A stretch of DNA of 64,000 nt from positions 434,001 through 498,000 of the forward strand of contig JASFAU010000011.1 in assembly GCA_039704465.1 (NCBI GenBank). The letters are read 5' to 3'. Position 1 is the first letter of the stretch. Every line of letters starts with the position of its first letter. This document shows positions 30,177-43,580 of the stretch, piece by piece. Origin of the DNA: Plasmodiophora brassicae (Eukaryota; Endomyxa; Phytomyxea; Plasmodiophorida; Plasmodiophoridae). The notes under the pieces were generated by a model. That model had not been told where the DNA came from. It saw nothing but the letters and a program-made list of their open reading frames with translations, and made no database searches. The position numbers were made by a program, and so were the translations under genes.

Positions 30177-32074
30177 TCACCAGTTCCCGATCCCGAGCCG
30201 AGACACTCGCGGCGATCTTGTCTGGGTCTGCAATGGAGGCACCGTTAGCATAGACGCTGCGTGACGCGCTTGCCGCTCGCGATTCTTACGAATGAAGCGC
30301 GCGACATCTCGGTACGCCTTGGCTCGCGGGAACGGGTCATGGGCGAACGCTGAGCAGATCGGAACCAGGTCGACGAATTGTCGCGAGGTCAGCAGTTTGG
30401 GCAGGGCGCAAACCAGAACGCGAAACGGGTCGCCGCCTGACCCGATCTTATGGGCGCGCACCCACTGCTCGATGGCCGCATCGACATCTAGGAGAACAGT
30501 GATCAGCAACAGCAGCAGGCGAGTAGGGCAAGATGCAACCTTGCTTGAGATCGTCCCTTTCTTTCTGGGTCTTCAGGAACTGTTCCTCGATTTCGCGTTT
30601 GATGCGAATGGCCTGGTCGGCTCGTCTGTCGACCTCAGCAGTCGAGATGGCGTGCCGTTCCTCGATCTTCTTCTTCAGGTCGTCCTTGTCGTGGTTGAGC
30701 CTGCGAAACTCGGCTAACCGCTTCGACGCCATCATCTGTTTGAGGATCGTCTTGCGCTTGTGCTCGGAATCATCGTCATCGACGACCTTAGGCTCCTCCG
30801 CCTGCACGTCCGAACCAGTGCTGTTGCTGATCAGGGATAGACTTCAGCGACACCGGTTTCTAAATTGTACAAATGTACCTCGTTCGTGATTCCTCATTGT
30901 GGATCATGGCGACGGAAGCGCTTCGCGACTGGACTATGGTGGCCTCGTTGCAGACGAGCTTCTGTAGAAGCTTTTTGACAGCAGGAGCATGGCTTGGACG
31001 TGCAACGACAGCATCGATCAAGAACGGGATGGCATCGGACACCCTAACCGGAGCAGCAGTCAGAAAGCGATCACACGAAGCTGGGGACGAAGCGTGTGTA
31101 CCTGTTGAGCTTGAAGTTGGCTTTGGCGATGTCGAGACAGGCGTCGGCATCAACTGGATCGTGCTTCAGGACGAACAGGGAATCGGCGATGCAATTCTCG
31201 TACTGCCCAACGCTGTAGTACGCCAGCGCTCGGTTATGGTACGCCTCGACGTCGTCCGGGCGGCCGTGAATCGCCTTCGTCAAGTCGGATATGGCCGCCT
31301 GGTAATTCTTCAGGTGCACGTGAATGCAACCCCGGTCTCGATATGCCGGATACGGATCCTACAAACACACGTCGTTAGCGACAAGGGACATCAAGGCACG
31401 GTATAGACGACACCTGCGGGTCTAGGGCAATGGCACAGTTGAAATCAGCTAGAGCCAGGGCGTACTTCTTCAGGTGGCCATACGCCAGTCCACGACTGCG
31501 GAACATCTCGCTCGAGTGTGATTCTGCTTGCAAATTCTGTTATCAACGTGCGCTAAGGTATCATAGTAGTCGTACCGATTTGGATCGCTGCCGTCAGGTC
31601 GTCAACAGCTGACAGGTAGTCGCCAAGTTTCGCCCAGGTGATACCACGAAAATGAAGGGCATCCGAGTCGTAAGGCGACAGCTGAAGGAGCGCAGTTAAG
31701 TCATCATTCGCTTTCGCGTGATCATCGGTCTTGTTCAGAATCAGTGCCCGCACCTAAACCGTGGCTCAGTAGGGCGCGAGGACGATCAAGTAGCGCTCCC
31801 ATACCCTGTACGCTTCGATGCATTTGGGGTCGAGCGAAAGCACCTTGGTTAGGTCCGCATAAGCCCGTTTGTATTCCTTTAGGGAGCGATAGGCACTGGC
31901 ACGACCCATTATACTCTGGCTCCCGTATCAGATCCGAGTTTCGTGCTAGTGCGCTGAACGTACCTGAATGTCATTGGGCGATCGTGACAGGATCTCGTCA
32001 AACACGGCAATGGCATCGGACGGCTTGTCCTGATCAAGAAGGCGCAAGGCTCGCTCGATGTCATCTTTCGACAT
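30177..32074 (-). CDS. TPR-repeat protein with C-terminal coiled-coil region
   Basis: ATG at 32074 starts MSKDDIERALRLLDQDKPSD. Exons join over introns near 31963-31916 (48 nt), 31807-31757 (51 nt), about 31590-31540, 31405-31350 and more. Successive 34-residue repeats are visible: SIMGRASAYRSLKEYKRAYA, ALHFRGITWAKLGDYLSAVD, FRSRGLAYGHLKKYALALAD, YRDRGCIHVHLKNYQAAISD, YHNRALAYYSVGQYENCIAD. Then comes a charged helical region (KRLAEFRRLNHDKDDLKKKI) and a final globular part, IEQWVRAHKIGSGGDPFRVL. Likely an adaptor or co-chaperone; no J domain or kinase domain is present. Exact partner cannot be told from sequence. Confidence 0.75.
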
Positions 32075-32189
32075 CGACGGCCGCTGTGTTGCACAAGCAC
32101 GTCAGATGGGCGCGTGCCACACCCTCACAGGAATACAAACACGTCGTACGCGCCGGTAGACGGAAGACGTCCGCTTGTTTATGAAGACA

Positions 32190-32916
32190 TTAGTCGCACC
32201 GTTCGGTCTGGAACGCGTCACCTCGTCGGGGAGACGATACCGATGTCTTGGTCTCCGCGATCAGGTACGACATCCAGAGCAGGGCGACGACGTTGGAGAA
32301 CCCAACTCTGAACCGGTCTGAGACGAACCGAAAATTGAAGAGCGTCGCAAGGGGCCAGACACGATAGTTCGCGCTGAGAATTGCAATGTACTGCCTCTGT
32401 TGACAAGCGAGGCGTCAGCTGGTACGACTATGCACGAGGAAATCGATTCTCTAACCTTGATATGCGTTCGAATCTCGTCTACCCGCTTGCCGTTTAGGAT
32501 CCCAATGGCAATGAAATACAGGAGCGTCATGACCTATGTGCGCCCAACCGGGTTTAGGACGATCACCAATACGTAGACAAGTGGAGCGAACGGACAGGTG
32601 CAAACACGGCCTGATCAATGATGACCTTTACGACAGCAGTCGCCCATAACTTCGGGGGACCCGATCCCGTCAGGCGTCCCACAATCCGGTCCAGGGCGAT
32701 ATGCCAGAAATGGACGAGCGGCCCGCGAAGGACGGCACCAATGACAGCCTCGTTGCGCGTCGTCCTCCAGTCAATCGGCATGTGCCGCCCGGCCTGCGCA
32801 ATGATGGACGACGCTGCCGACAGCAGCGCCGACGTCGTCGCCTTGGTCGGCAGCGGATACTTGCCCAGCAGGTCGCCGTACGCATGCCACACGCACGACG
32901 GCTTCGTCGAGGCCAT
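32190..32916 (-). CDS. Mpv17/PMP22 family membrane protein
   Basis: ATG at 32916. Exon 1 encodes WHAYGDLLGKYPLPTKATTS, RTTRNEAVIGAVLRGPLVHF WH..LD and KVIIDQAVFAP. A 62-nt intron leads to VMTLLYFIAIGILNGK, and a 59-nt intron to RQYIAILSANYRVWPLATLF, NFRFVSDRFRVGFSNVVALL, WMSYLIAE. This is the full Mpv17/PMP22 order (W..Y...L..YP, GP..H.W, DQ..FAP, W.VWP..Q..NF, RV...N). Members sit in the inner mitochondrial or peroxisomal membrane and act as channels or affect nucleotide and ROS balance. Confidence 0.92.
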
Positions 32917-33157
32917 TCACCGTCACGCACAATTCGCAATTGGAGAGGGGTCGACCACTCGTGGCCTGTCGCCCTCAGGTGCAGCACGGCAGCTTCCGAC
33001 TACATAAGCCCCTGTGCGACTCTGTGACTATGTGATTGGTGGTGGACCGAAGTGCTCGGTTTTCCTGAGACGACCAGCTCGGGTTTCTCCTGTTGGACCG
33101 CGCTCACTGGGATCACTTTGTTGGGTACCATTAATCTACCTTGTGGGGCACTCGGTG

Positions 33158-34670
33158 ATGGTGGACGCTGTAGTGCCTACCTTCGAGGTGAGGTCGGCCG
33201 TCGTGCACGTTCTGCTCCATCTCCTTCTTTTTCGTCTGTCCTGCGCCGTGGTAGTCTTGGATGGCAATCTGACCGCCATCGGGGACGGTATACCATCGCC
33301 GAACTACCGCTTGGGGAATAACTCGTTCACGGTCAGCGCCCCGTTCTATGTGGTTCCCGCTGACGATCACCGCCATTACACCCTTGAATCAACACCGACA
33401 AGCAGCAAGATCGTCATCGTCGATTTCAAGTTGGCGGGTGCCGCGAACCGATGGGCAGACGCTTGCCAGGCGGTATCGTGTTCGGGCGTCATGTTCATCA
33501 ACGGGGCCGCAAACCAGATGCACTCTTACTATGCGTACACCTTCCGACTGACATCGCCTACACCGTTCACCAACGTTCCAATCGTCGTGATCGACCTGAC
33601 GCAGACGCCGGCCTTCTTGGCGACGATCGCGTCACCTCGTGCCGTCTACCTTCGCATTCGCTCCGGCGACTTCAACGAAGCACAGTTCCAGGACGAGAAT
33701 AAGCCGGCCATCTGGTGGTCCAAGATCCTGACGCTGGTTCTGTGCCTGTTCAGCCTCTTGTCGTGCGCCATCCAGCTGACTCGGTTCCTGTTCGACAGCG
33801 AATGGCGAGTTCGCGCCATACCTCTGGTGCCTGCCATCGTGATCTTCCTGGAGACGTTGGCCAGTTCCTTTCGAGGCCTGCATGCCCTCAACACGACGCT
33901 CCTGAAGACGCGAGGGCTTTCGATGGGATTCACTCTGTACGCTGAACTGGCGTGTATGGCGTTCAATTATCTGTCGGTCGGGGCCGTATCGTACGCTGCG
34001 TACGAATCCCTGACGGCCAGCGAACCACCTTCATTGAAACGGAAACTGGCGATGACCATCGGTCTGTCCTTCCTGGGCGTCCTGTTCATCGCGGATCAGG
34101 CCCAGATTATCATCACCGCCGTCACGCTCACCGACCTCATGGACTCAACGTATCTGTCCTTGTTGTACCTGCTGTGCGATATCGCCGCCTCCTTTGCCTT
34201 TATCATCTTCGGTGGCCGTCTCGCCAAGCAACTGCACAGCACGACCACTAAACTGTCATCGGGCGAGGTATGCTTCCATCTCCCATTGAGCAGATCAAAC
34301 TGATTTAATGGCCGTGGTTCACTAGCGCGCTCGTCGTGAGCAATTCTCTCGGCGCGTTCGTCTGAGTGGCTGGATGGGGTTCCTCGTGGCTCTGACGCTG
34401 ATCCTGTTCGCGATCTTCAATTCGACGAGTTTCGACGCCCTGAACACTCTCTACTGGATGATCCAGGATGCGTTCACATTGGCAGGTCTCGTGCACGTCT
34501 GGGCATTCCGTCCCAGGCAGAGCGCGGTCGACAAATTTCTCAAGTGGAGCCGGTTCAGGTCGACTCAAATAGGGCCACCCGACAACTCCAAGGGCGCTCC
34601 TATACCTGGTCGGTATTCGCACAACCCTGCGTATCGAACCGTGTGTCTGAGCGTTGTCTATCTGCTATAA
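33158..34670 (+). CDS. Seven-transmembrane protein with extracellular N-terminal domain (GPCR-like)
   Basis: Start chosen at ATG 33158, which opens a leader (VVHVLLHLLLFRLSCAVVVL); an earlier in-frame ATG at 33014 adds 48 odd residues. A ~190-residue extracellular part (NVPIVVIDLTQTPAFLATIA resembles a protease-associated fold) precedes seven helices: ILTLVLCLFSLLSCAIQL, IPLVPAIVIFLETLA, LACMAFNYLSVGAVSYAAY, IGLSFLGVLFIADQAQIII, LSLLYLLCDIAASFAFIIF, then after a 58-nt intron (34268-34325) WMGFLVALTLILFAIF and WMIQDAFTLAGLVHVWAF. Topology fits a 7TM receptor, but no rhodopsin-class motif is seen. RGS genes elsewhere in the window make a G-protein link tempting but unproven. Confidence 0.68.
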
Positions 34671-35025
34671 GGCCCTTCCACTTCAAAGCAGCGCACAAGC
34701 TTCGGCTCCAAAGGGTGATTACTGATTACTGGTTGCAACGTTCCTTCTGCAGTATTTCTTGACAGCGTCTTCCGTGACACTGCTATATCGCCGAGCGAAT
34801 CAATAAACTGTCGTGCCAGAGGAGATCGTTTAGGAGGCGTCCCAGTTTGTTGCCACAGGTCCAGTGCATCCCGCTACAGAGGGGGGTTGCCCCAGTGGCC
34901 TACATAGGTAGACGCCCGGTCAGGCGAAGTCGAACGGACCACGCCGCAGGCGTTCAGTGCAAACACTGAGCCAGGAAACAGCGCCATTTGTAAATGTATA
35001 ATGCGAGTCTAGCCTGGGGGGCGGG
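34671..35025. other. Convergent intergenic region
   Basis: This lies between the 7TM gene (plus) and the TmcB-like gene (minus). I see no open frame, repeat or RNA-like structure beyond a short G-run at 34880-34886. Confidence 0.4.
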
Positions 35026-38000
35026 TTAGGCGGTGACCCCGAACCCGTCGCCGTCCTTGTCCAGCTGCTGCTGCCTGTGGTCGGCGTCGCCGGTCCTGTT
35101 GACGGTCTGGATGACACCGGTCGTGCCGATCACGACGGCGACGGCGGTAAGGACGGCGAGCGTACCGACGGCCGCGAACGTCATGACGCGATCGGCGTCG
35201 TCGGTGGATGTGGCGGCGACGACCGCCGCGAACTGTACGACGGCCAGCAGACCGATCAGCGGTAGGTTCGGTCGCTGACGAATGGCCAGCGGCATGAGCA
35301 CAATGCCGACCGGTACGGCGGCCATCAGGATACTCACTGTCCCTGGATGCCAAGGCGGCCCCATCGCCAGTTTGATGGCGCACAGCAGCACAGCGTTCCC
35401 AGCCCCAGCGACAACAGCGCTCCTGACGGCTACGTTGGCGTCGACACAGAAATACGAGGACGACAACGTGAACAGTGCCATGCTGAGGCCTGTTCCGGTC
35501 AGGCCGGACACGATGCCACCAACGAGGCCGAACAGGGCCAGGTCGACTCGGACCGTCCAACGACGAGGCAATTCGACCTGCGCCGGCGCTTCGACGCCCA
35601 GACGAACGACGCCCATAGCGGTTAGGAACGCGACCCAAGCGCCCGTGATGATGACTTCGGCCAGCGGCCCAGGGTCTGGCAACGACAGGCCGATGGTCGA
35701 CCCGACAACGCCCCCAAGGGTCCCGTACAGGATCACGGCTCGATCGAGGGGTGCCCCGGTCAGGATCGCGTTGATCGTTGCCGCCGACCCGCCCAGCGCC
35801 GTCTGCACCATGGCCAGCTCACGAACCTGCCCGACAGGCAACGACAGCAACGCCGTCCCGAACGCGTACGTCATCGATGATATGTCCAAAGGGGTCGCCG
35901 CCGACACAACGGAGGTGATCGCCAGAAGCGCCGCCGGGATCAACGTCTTCGTGGCCGGGACCGCCACCTTCCAGAACCGGAATTGTAAAGCAACCGGGAT
36001 CGCAATCGCCACAGCGAACGCGACGCCCGGGTGCTTCGCCAGCAGCCCATACAGCCTGTGCAGCACTGAACGGCGGTTTCGTCGCTGGATGGCGTCCAGG
36101 CGGCGACGTTGAGCGCGCTGGGCGGCGATGGCGGCAACGTCGCGGTCGTCGATGTCTTCGTCAAGGGGGACGATGAGGGACGAAATATCGGCGTCGTTCG
36201 CGTTGGAGCCGCTGTCGCGCATGTCTTCTGGTACGAGACGAACCAGGTCGGTGGACTCCATGAACTCGTCGGACACCTCGCGAAGCAGCGGACGGATGAC
36301 GACGACATGCACGAGGATGACGATGACGACGATCCCAGCGACAACGAGGCCGTCGTACGTGATTTGTGCCGTGCGAGCACTGGACAGGTTCGTATCGGTG
36401 ATGGCGATCATGGCCTGTAGCCCAGGCCGCAGGTACACCTTCTCTAGCACTTGTGCATCGTGCATATCGCTGCTCATCGCCACAGCTCGTCCGCTCGCAC
36501 CGGGGGCACTGGCGCTGGCCAGCAACGTTTTCGTCAGCGTGAAGAAGTCCACCAGGACGGCGTGCAGGCCGTTGACGGCCACTCCCGACCGGTACGTCGT
36601 ACAATCCGACACCGTCTGCAGCGCTGACAACGTGCACCTAACAGCCACTGTCAGGTGTGGATCGCTGTTCGGCATTCGTGTGTGCGCTACATGCTGGAGA
36701 ACATCAGCTGGAACAACGGGGCCGACGCGTCCAGCCGACCAGACGGGATGCCGTCGGCGGGACTGCCGTAGATCAGGGCGTTCATGACATCGGATGCCGT
36801 CTGGATGTCGGCCTGGGCGGCCGCGTACGACACAGTCGTATTGCTGGTGATGGCCTGCCGCACGGAAAGCAAGGCACGGCGCGCTGCTGCTTCCTCGCGC
36901 CAGCTCCAGTCGTAGATGGCCGGGAACGCACCCATCCTGGTCGATAACGAACCCAGGACGGCGGTAGCGGCTGCCAGCGCGGCCGCGTTCAGGATGATGA
37001 TCACGAACAAGCGTCGAGCGACTTGAAGATACCGTGCCCGGCGTGCTCCGCTGCCTTCCGTGATGGCATCCTCGTTACGCCGGTCGGCGGCACCTTGCGA
37101 CGTCGCCGGCGTGTCGGTCGCTACTGGATTCGCATCGGCGCCTTCCTGCACCGTCATGTCACCGGCAGCAGTCAGGAGTGTCAGATGTTTTAGCGTCGGA
37201 GGGATCAGCGCACGAATGTGCTGTCGAGGAATGCGAAGCAACTGAAGGAACACGTCGTCCCGGTCACGAAGTGCCGTCACGACGACGCCGCGTAACGCGA
37301 GCACGGCCAGCAAGGTGACGCCAATGGCGACGAGAACGATAACAACGGTGCCGAACGTGGAGTACGCGTTGAGATCGTATGCGAACTGGTCCTCCATGGA
37401 CTGGTCCACTCTTAGGACTCGGTCTGCGACAGGACCCGCGCTGTTCTCCATCAGAAAGGCCACTACGGCGCTGGACGCCAGTGCGTTCAACGGCATCATG
37501 GCGATCTCGTTGGCGTACGCCATCGACATGGTCAGGTCGTCGATCAGGGCCGTGTCGGCCAGGTCGCCGCGCTGGATGCTGGCCCCGTTCTTGGCGGCGA
37601 CGTCGGCAGCGAATGCAACAATGTCCGCACGGGTACCCGACTGGCCGGACGGGTCCAGGATGCCAACCGACATGTCCTTCAGGTCCTGGGCGCACAACGC
37701 GATCGTGATCAGGTCGGTGGATCGGGACGCCGACGACGACAACTTCGCAATCGTCGCGACCTGCGATGACAGCAACGCTGATCGAATCGGCAACGAAGCT
37801 AGCGTTACGACGCAGAGCACGATCGATAGCATGACCGTCGCTCGCTGTAGCCAAGTCAGAAGCGCGCGTTGCCGTTGAGTGGCGTCGTCGTCCTGCGACG
37901 TGGTGTCACCGGCTCCCGTTGCCGATGTAGCTGAAGACGCCCCGCCGCCGTTCGTTGCCTTGTCCAACAGCTGGGACTCTTCGTCGTCGTCGTCCTCGTC

Positions 38001-40401
38001 GTCGGTAAACGTGACCTCGATCGCCGACCCGTCGTTGCCCTCATCGTCCTCGCCGTCATCGTTCAGCATGGCAACCTGGAGGTCCGTCAAGTTGGGAGCG
38101 GCACCTGCCCCGAGCCCGGTTTCACTCTCGGTGCCCATGTGCGATGATGACGACACCTTGATGCGTGCAACGCAGGCGGCAGTCGCACCGTCCTCGTTGC
38201 CCAGCGTGAACGGCTCCGCGTCAATGTCGATTCGTCGTCGTCTGCCGGCCGTTGTCATCAACGCCCCTGTCCTGGACTGCCCATTCCAGCCGGGGACGGC
38301 GTCCTCGAATCGCAGGCCAGGGCGCACGTCAAAGACGGTCGGCGCCTGACGACAGGTCGCTGTTACGATCCCGTTCTCATCCAAGACGACGATGGCTGTC
38401 GCGTCCCCATCGACGCTGCGATGCTGGCGCGTGTCCACGACGCCCAGCACCGACAGGTGCTCCTGGTCGATGAACAGCTTCAGGAATACGGTGGCGTCGA
38501 ACACGGTGCCGTCGTCGACGCGGCGACAGACAAGACGACGGCGCTGATCGAGGATGGCGTTTGTGCCCCGGGACAGGTTCCGACGCATGATGTGGGAGTG
38601 GGCGGTTGAGAACGGGTCCGGCATCAGTGTGCTGACGTTCTTGCCGATGACGGCGGCGCGCCCCGCGCCGAACACGTTCGACACGGCCGATGACGCAGAG
38701 ACGATCTCGCCCAGATTGTGGCTCTCCCCCGAGACGATCAAGACGCAGTTGTCGTCGTTGAACAACGACGCCCGGAACGACAACGAGGCGGCACCGGCGT
38801 GTGCGCCCAGATCGCTGGCCCGCCCCCGATACTTCGACGCGCGCCGCTGGTCGTTCAGGAGCGTGCCGAGGAAGTCGGCATACATCCGATACGTGGTGGG
38901 CGACCCGGTCCACCGGCGCAGGCAGTCGGCGTAGGCGGCGCGCGCCGCCCCCATCTCCACCGACACGACATGCGCCATCGACCGCATCTTGGTCACGTTC
39001 GGCACGTCCAGCGTCAGCTCCCGCCAGAGCGCCAGCAGCGCCCGGGCCAGCTCGGTCTCAGCGCGCGCTGCTTCCCCTGCCATTGGCCCGTCAGTCCCGT
39101 GCCATATTAGCGCAGCTCGCCATATAGTCGCGCCGACCTCTTCGCCCAACGTACTCCACGTACGTGACAATGTCACGGCTGGCTTCCGACCGCAGGATAT
39201 GCTGGGCGTGCACCCGCTGCAAGCGCCGAAGGGCGAACCACAAGTCGGGCAACGTTGCACTGGACGCCATGGCCGTCGCGATCGCCGAGTTGGCCATGAA
39301 CGGTACGCGGAACAAGGTGACATGCAGCAGCGCGGATCTCAGCATGGTGATAGGTGCTGACGGGTACAGGCGCTCGTTGCGCTCGTTAATGGCTCGGGCG
39401 GCCTCGCAACGCTCCGACGTGTCCGGGTCGGTGTCCCGATAGACGTCGCAGAGCAGGAGGCGGAACTTGACCTCGGCGTCCCACGCCGTCCCGAGCTTGT
39501 CGTCGTCGGTGCGTCTGATCGCCGCGATGCGCTTGTCAACCAGAAGAGGCGTTAGGGCGGCCAGTGTCGGGACACCGGCGGCCAGCATGGATACGGCGCC
39601 GGACCGGGTCGGGTCGGCGGATATCATGCCGACGAGCGCGCTGAGGAGGACCCAGTCGACGACGACCAGCAGCGTGCATCGCACACGAACCATCTGCATC
39701 GAGTAGTAAGGGACGTACCTGACGAACAGGTACGTGACAACGGATACGATCACGAACGAGATGCAGACGGCGATGACGGGCTTCGGGAACGCGACCATGA
39801 CGATGGGGACGGCGGTCCGGGCCAGAAAGTACGCCATTTCAAGGCGGGAGTGAGGGCGGGCCGTCGGCGATGTCGACTCGAAGTGCTGGTCGAAGAGGGT
39901 GCATGTGCACGTGGCTGCCAGGACGACGAAGGGCGGGAGGCAGACGGCGGCCAGGGCGATGTAGGGCGGTGACGACGACAGCATCATGGCGAGGAACGTC
40001 CGCAAGATGGGCAGGTAGAGGATGGTCGTGGATGCGGCGAGGGCGCGGCGCAGGACGCGGGAAGCGAGGCGGACGGCGGATTCGCCGACGGCATCGTGGG
40101 CGTATCCTATGGCGACAAACGATGCCAGAAGGGCGACAGTGATGACGGACACGACGTATGACGTGGCGACCGGGCCGAACAGAGCGGCGAGGAGGTTCTG
40201 GTCGCATACATGCAGGACGGATCGAATCGGGGCTGTGTCGGCCGCCGTCCAGGCGGCCGACCCCGTGTCTGGGAAGACGGTACCGGCCAGTTGCAGGCAT
40301 TCGACCACCGCACCAACGATGGCGATCGATGACGACGACAACGCCTCCTGGTCGGCCAGCACGAACAGGGACGACGACAGCGACGACGCGCGAACTGACA
40401 T
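35026..40401 (-). CDS. Very large TmcB-like multi-TM PAS protein with a TauE/SafE-like C-terminal region
   Basis: Three long frames join exactly: a 61-nt intron near 39132-39072 gives EYVGRRGEAARAETELARAL, and a 53-nt intron near 36690-36638 gives LFQLMFSSMCTLSALQTVSD. The ~1,750-residue product has an N-terminal multi-TM block, the TmcB-type helical stretch (YRMYADFLGTLLNDQRRASK), PAS-like parts (VSNVFGAGRAAVIGKNVSTL MPDP, then ATAIVVLDENGIVTA), acidic linkers and paired TM segments flanking cache-like domains. The C-terminal ~350 residues have ~8 helices and two similar halves (ALLSLPVGQVRELAMVQTAL; ALFGLVGGIVSGLTGTGLSM) reminiscent of TauE/SafE permeases. It may sense ligand or redox state through PAS; the transport part is inferred. 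ATG at 40401 preferred. Confidence 0.72.
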
Positions 40402-40608
40402 GGTCGCAGTAGCACCGACTGGTACTCGGCACAGTGGGGCACACTCCCACTGGCACTGGCGACCTCCTCCACGTGCCACGTATCGAAAGGTGACATGAAA
40501 CGGTATGGTCTGGATGGAGTTCACCTTCTCTCCTGATGGACACACGTGTCGCCAGCGTCACGGTGCGAATTGCCAGTCGATGCCGGGGGCGCCACCGACC
40601 ACGACGCG

Positions 40609-43555
40609 CTATCGTTCATTATCGGGCTGCGATGACGTTGATGCGACAGCGGCGGCCGCCACCGCCTCCCTGGCCTTGTCGGCGATCGTCTTTCGCTCGA
40701 CGACTTTGGGCGGGATGTATCGCTGTTTGCGCGCCCGGACGACAGCCTGGTAGGCCACGTTGCTCTGCAACAGCGTGTCCAACAGCGCCGACGACTTATG
40801 GCGCCACTCGCGCGCGTCCGCCGCCAACTTCCTGTCGACGGCATCGCGCATCTCAGTCCCGTTCTTCGCCATCATCGCGACCGTCGCCGTCGTCGCGTTC
40901 GTCCTCGCCGACGCCTGGCTGGCGTTATCCGGGAACGCCGGCTCGGACGACCCGCCCTCATCCGACGCATGCCTCAGCGTCTTCTTCCGCGACGCGTTCG
41001 TCTCGTTCGTCGACGTGCTGTCGTCGCGCATCGACGGTTTCCTGATCGACGACAGCGGCGGCGGCGGCCCCTCGTGAAACGAGACCCGACTCTCGCGTCG
41101 GGAGTCTTCCGACTCGTGGTGAGCGGACCCTGTCGCCTGCACGCGAACGTCGGTCGTCGCGTCCGACGTCGGATTCTGCCCCGGCAGCGTCATCCGATCC
41201 GAATCGGATCGCTGGCGGGACAGCGACGGCGCTCGGGATACCGACGATCTCATCTGGTCGGCGATCGCAGCACGCCCCAGCGACCCGGTGGCGGCCGGCC
41301 TGGACGGCGGCTCCACCGGCGTCGGCCTGTCCAACAGCGGCTTGACCAGCAACGGCTTGATGCGGTTCTGGATCATGAACCTGCAGGCGGGGACATCAGC
41401 CGGGCGACGACGTCGGGTGCCCAACATGGGCGTACGCGAGGATCTGCGCCTCGAGTTCGACCATGATCCCGCGGCTCTGCCGCTGGAGTTCACCCTGCGA
41501 CTCGATCGCCGCCGTCGTGAACTGGACGATGCTGCGCGCGTCGCCGTCCTGCGCGGGAGCGTCGACCAGCTTCCGAAACGCATCAAACTCGGCCGGCGAC
41601 GGTTTCGTCGGCGGGATGCCGATGATCACCACCGACAGCGGCCGGGTGGACGCCTCCGACACCCTGAACGCAACGGACGCTCAGCAATGGCGAGCCGGCG
41701 GTCGAGTTGATGACGACGGCCAGACGCGGTTCTGAACGCGGCCATGTCGCCGAAGGCGCCGCCGGTCACGATGATCAGGACGGCATAGGCCTGCGATTCG
41801 CCGGTCATGGACCGGACGCCCTGCACGGCACAGTCGACGAGCGGGGCGGCGTTGCGTTCCCGCCCACGTTCGACGGCGGCCATGGTGGCCCCGTATGCAT
41901 CGACCAGGTCGTCCCAGGTGCCCACCTGCGCATCTAGATCAATGACAGAATCGCGCGCGCGCCACACGACCGCTGGGCACGTACGAGCCCGCTCGAATCG
42001 GCGCGGGGCACCCTGAACTGGAAGAACCCGCCGTTGCCCGGTTCGTCGGGGAGCGCGCCGTTCTATGGGGAGCGTCAGGACGTCGTGCAGGCGACGAGCT
42101 GGACACGGGCGCCAGTACGAATCCAATCGGGCAGATCCGCGAGCAGTGTGGCGCCAGTAGGTGAACGATCGGGTCCAGGGCCATCAGACAAGGGTTGGCG
42201 TTGGCGGCGCGGGCCAGGCCGGTGCCGACGCCGGGCGCGTGCGCGTCGATAGCGATCGTCAGGTCCAGCATCATGCCGGCGGTGATGTACTCGAAGATCG
42301 TGAAGGCGCGGTTGATGCGCGCGATCTCCAGCGTCACGTCAGCGGCCACCTGCGTTTCGTCGCTCGGCGACCGGAGCTTTATCGACAGCGTCGACGGCGT
42401 CATCTTCTCGGTCGCATCGAAGATGCTCATTCGCTGTCCGCTGGCCTTGGTCGCGCCCGTCAGCGACCCGCGTTGTCGGGCCTCCAGCTCGGTGAACAGC
42501 TTCACAACGGCGCGGCGCCTGACGAACGCATCGCCCAGGAGCAGGCGCGACGCGCCCGCGTCTCGCCACAGCTTGACGCACAGCGAATCGCCCGGGTCGG
42601 GCGTGATCTCGTCCTCGGCGATGCGCTCGATGAACCACGACGGTTCGAAGCCGGCGACCGGGTCCGTGTCCACGATCCGGCGCCACGTCTTGTCGGCATC
42701 GGTGCCCCCGTGCTGCCGCAGGACCTGCAGGCGGGTGCGCACGCGCGTCTTCAGGGCCCTGCACGGCGTCACAAAACAGGTACAAGTAACTGCGCGACTG
42801 CTACAATACCGGTCGACGCAGGTGAACCGGTTGCCGACGAGGGCGGCGCTCAGTAGCAGGTTGACGACACGCGTGTTGTGGTGCACCTCGCGCCATTGGA
42901 TGGATATGCTGGGGGCCTCGTCGCTTACGCCCGGGACCACGGTTCGCAGCGGGCGTTTGAACCCGGTCTGGAGAGCGGGGTCGAACGCGTCCGGTTCGAT
43001 GCTGGCGTCGCGGAGCATCTCCATAACGGGGACGACCATGTCCGCGAACATGTTCGGGCTCAGGGCGGCCATCTGATGACGGATTAGGCTGGGCGGTCTG
43101 GGTCGGGTGTGGGGTGCCCAACCCGGTCTTCGATTGAGGTCACCGCCGGCTGCTTGTCCTTTGTGGTGGCCGAGTAGAGCCTGACGCAAATCTGTTGCCG
43201 CGAGGCGAACTCCAGAGGGAACTCGATGGACGGCTGGAAGTGAACGCGTCCCATTTCGTTGGCGCTGACCTTCGGGTCGTTGGTCAGAGCCAGGTACACA
43301 GTGCCCAGCGATAGCGTGCTGCTATTACATTGCACAAGCCGACCACCTCGCTGGATTGCAGGTGGAGGTCGCCGCAGATAACGGCCGCTACCAGATACGG
43401 TGTCGAGCTCGGTATGTTCCTGCGACAAAGACACACCTGATCAATGGCGGGTCTCCTGGGGGTGCAAAGCGGGACGGCTACATTGCCTCGACCGTCAGCG
43501 TCAGCGTCGTCCTGGCGGCCCACTGGTCATCCGACTTCGCCGCTGGTGCCGCCAT
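40609..43555 (-). CDS. Copine-family protein (C2 domains plus von Willebrand A-like domain)
   Basis: ATG at 43555 starts MAAPAAKSDDQWAARTTLTL. A 62-nt intron (43481-43420) gives TVEAMNIPSSTPYLVAAV, the first C2 strand. Later frames give ASRQQICVRLYSATTKDKQ, a second C2-like part with KLRSPSDETQVAADVTLEIA, then the A domain: FTIFEYITAGMMLDLTIAID, DDLVDAYGATMAAVE, YAVLIIVTGGAFGDMAAF, RPLSVVIIGIPPTKPSPAEF. A 55-nt intron near 41438-41384 links LEAQILA to FMIQNRIKPLLVKPLLDRP, followed by a long Ser/Arg-rich tail. The MIDAS Asp-x-Ser-x-Ser is not plain in ITAGMMLDLTIAIDAHAPG. Copines bind membranes in a Ca2+-dependent way. One join near 43340 stays out of phase. Confidence 0.78.
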
Positions 43556-43580
43556 TGCAGGTTGGGCTGCAGCACACAAG

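Noticed and set aside
35282..38349. Long plus-strand frames opposite the TmcB-like gene (e.g. 35282-36112, 36128-36787)
   Set aside because: They are high-GC shadow frames with no domain; the minus strand carries conserved PAS and TmcB text.
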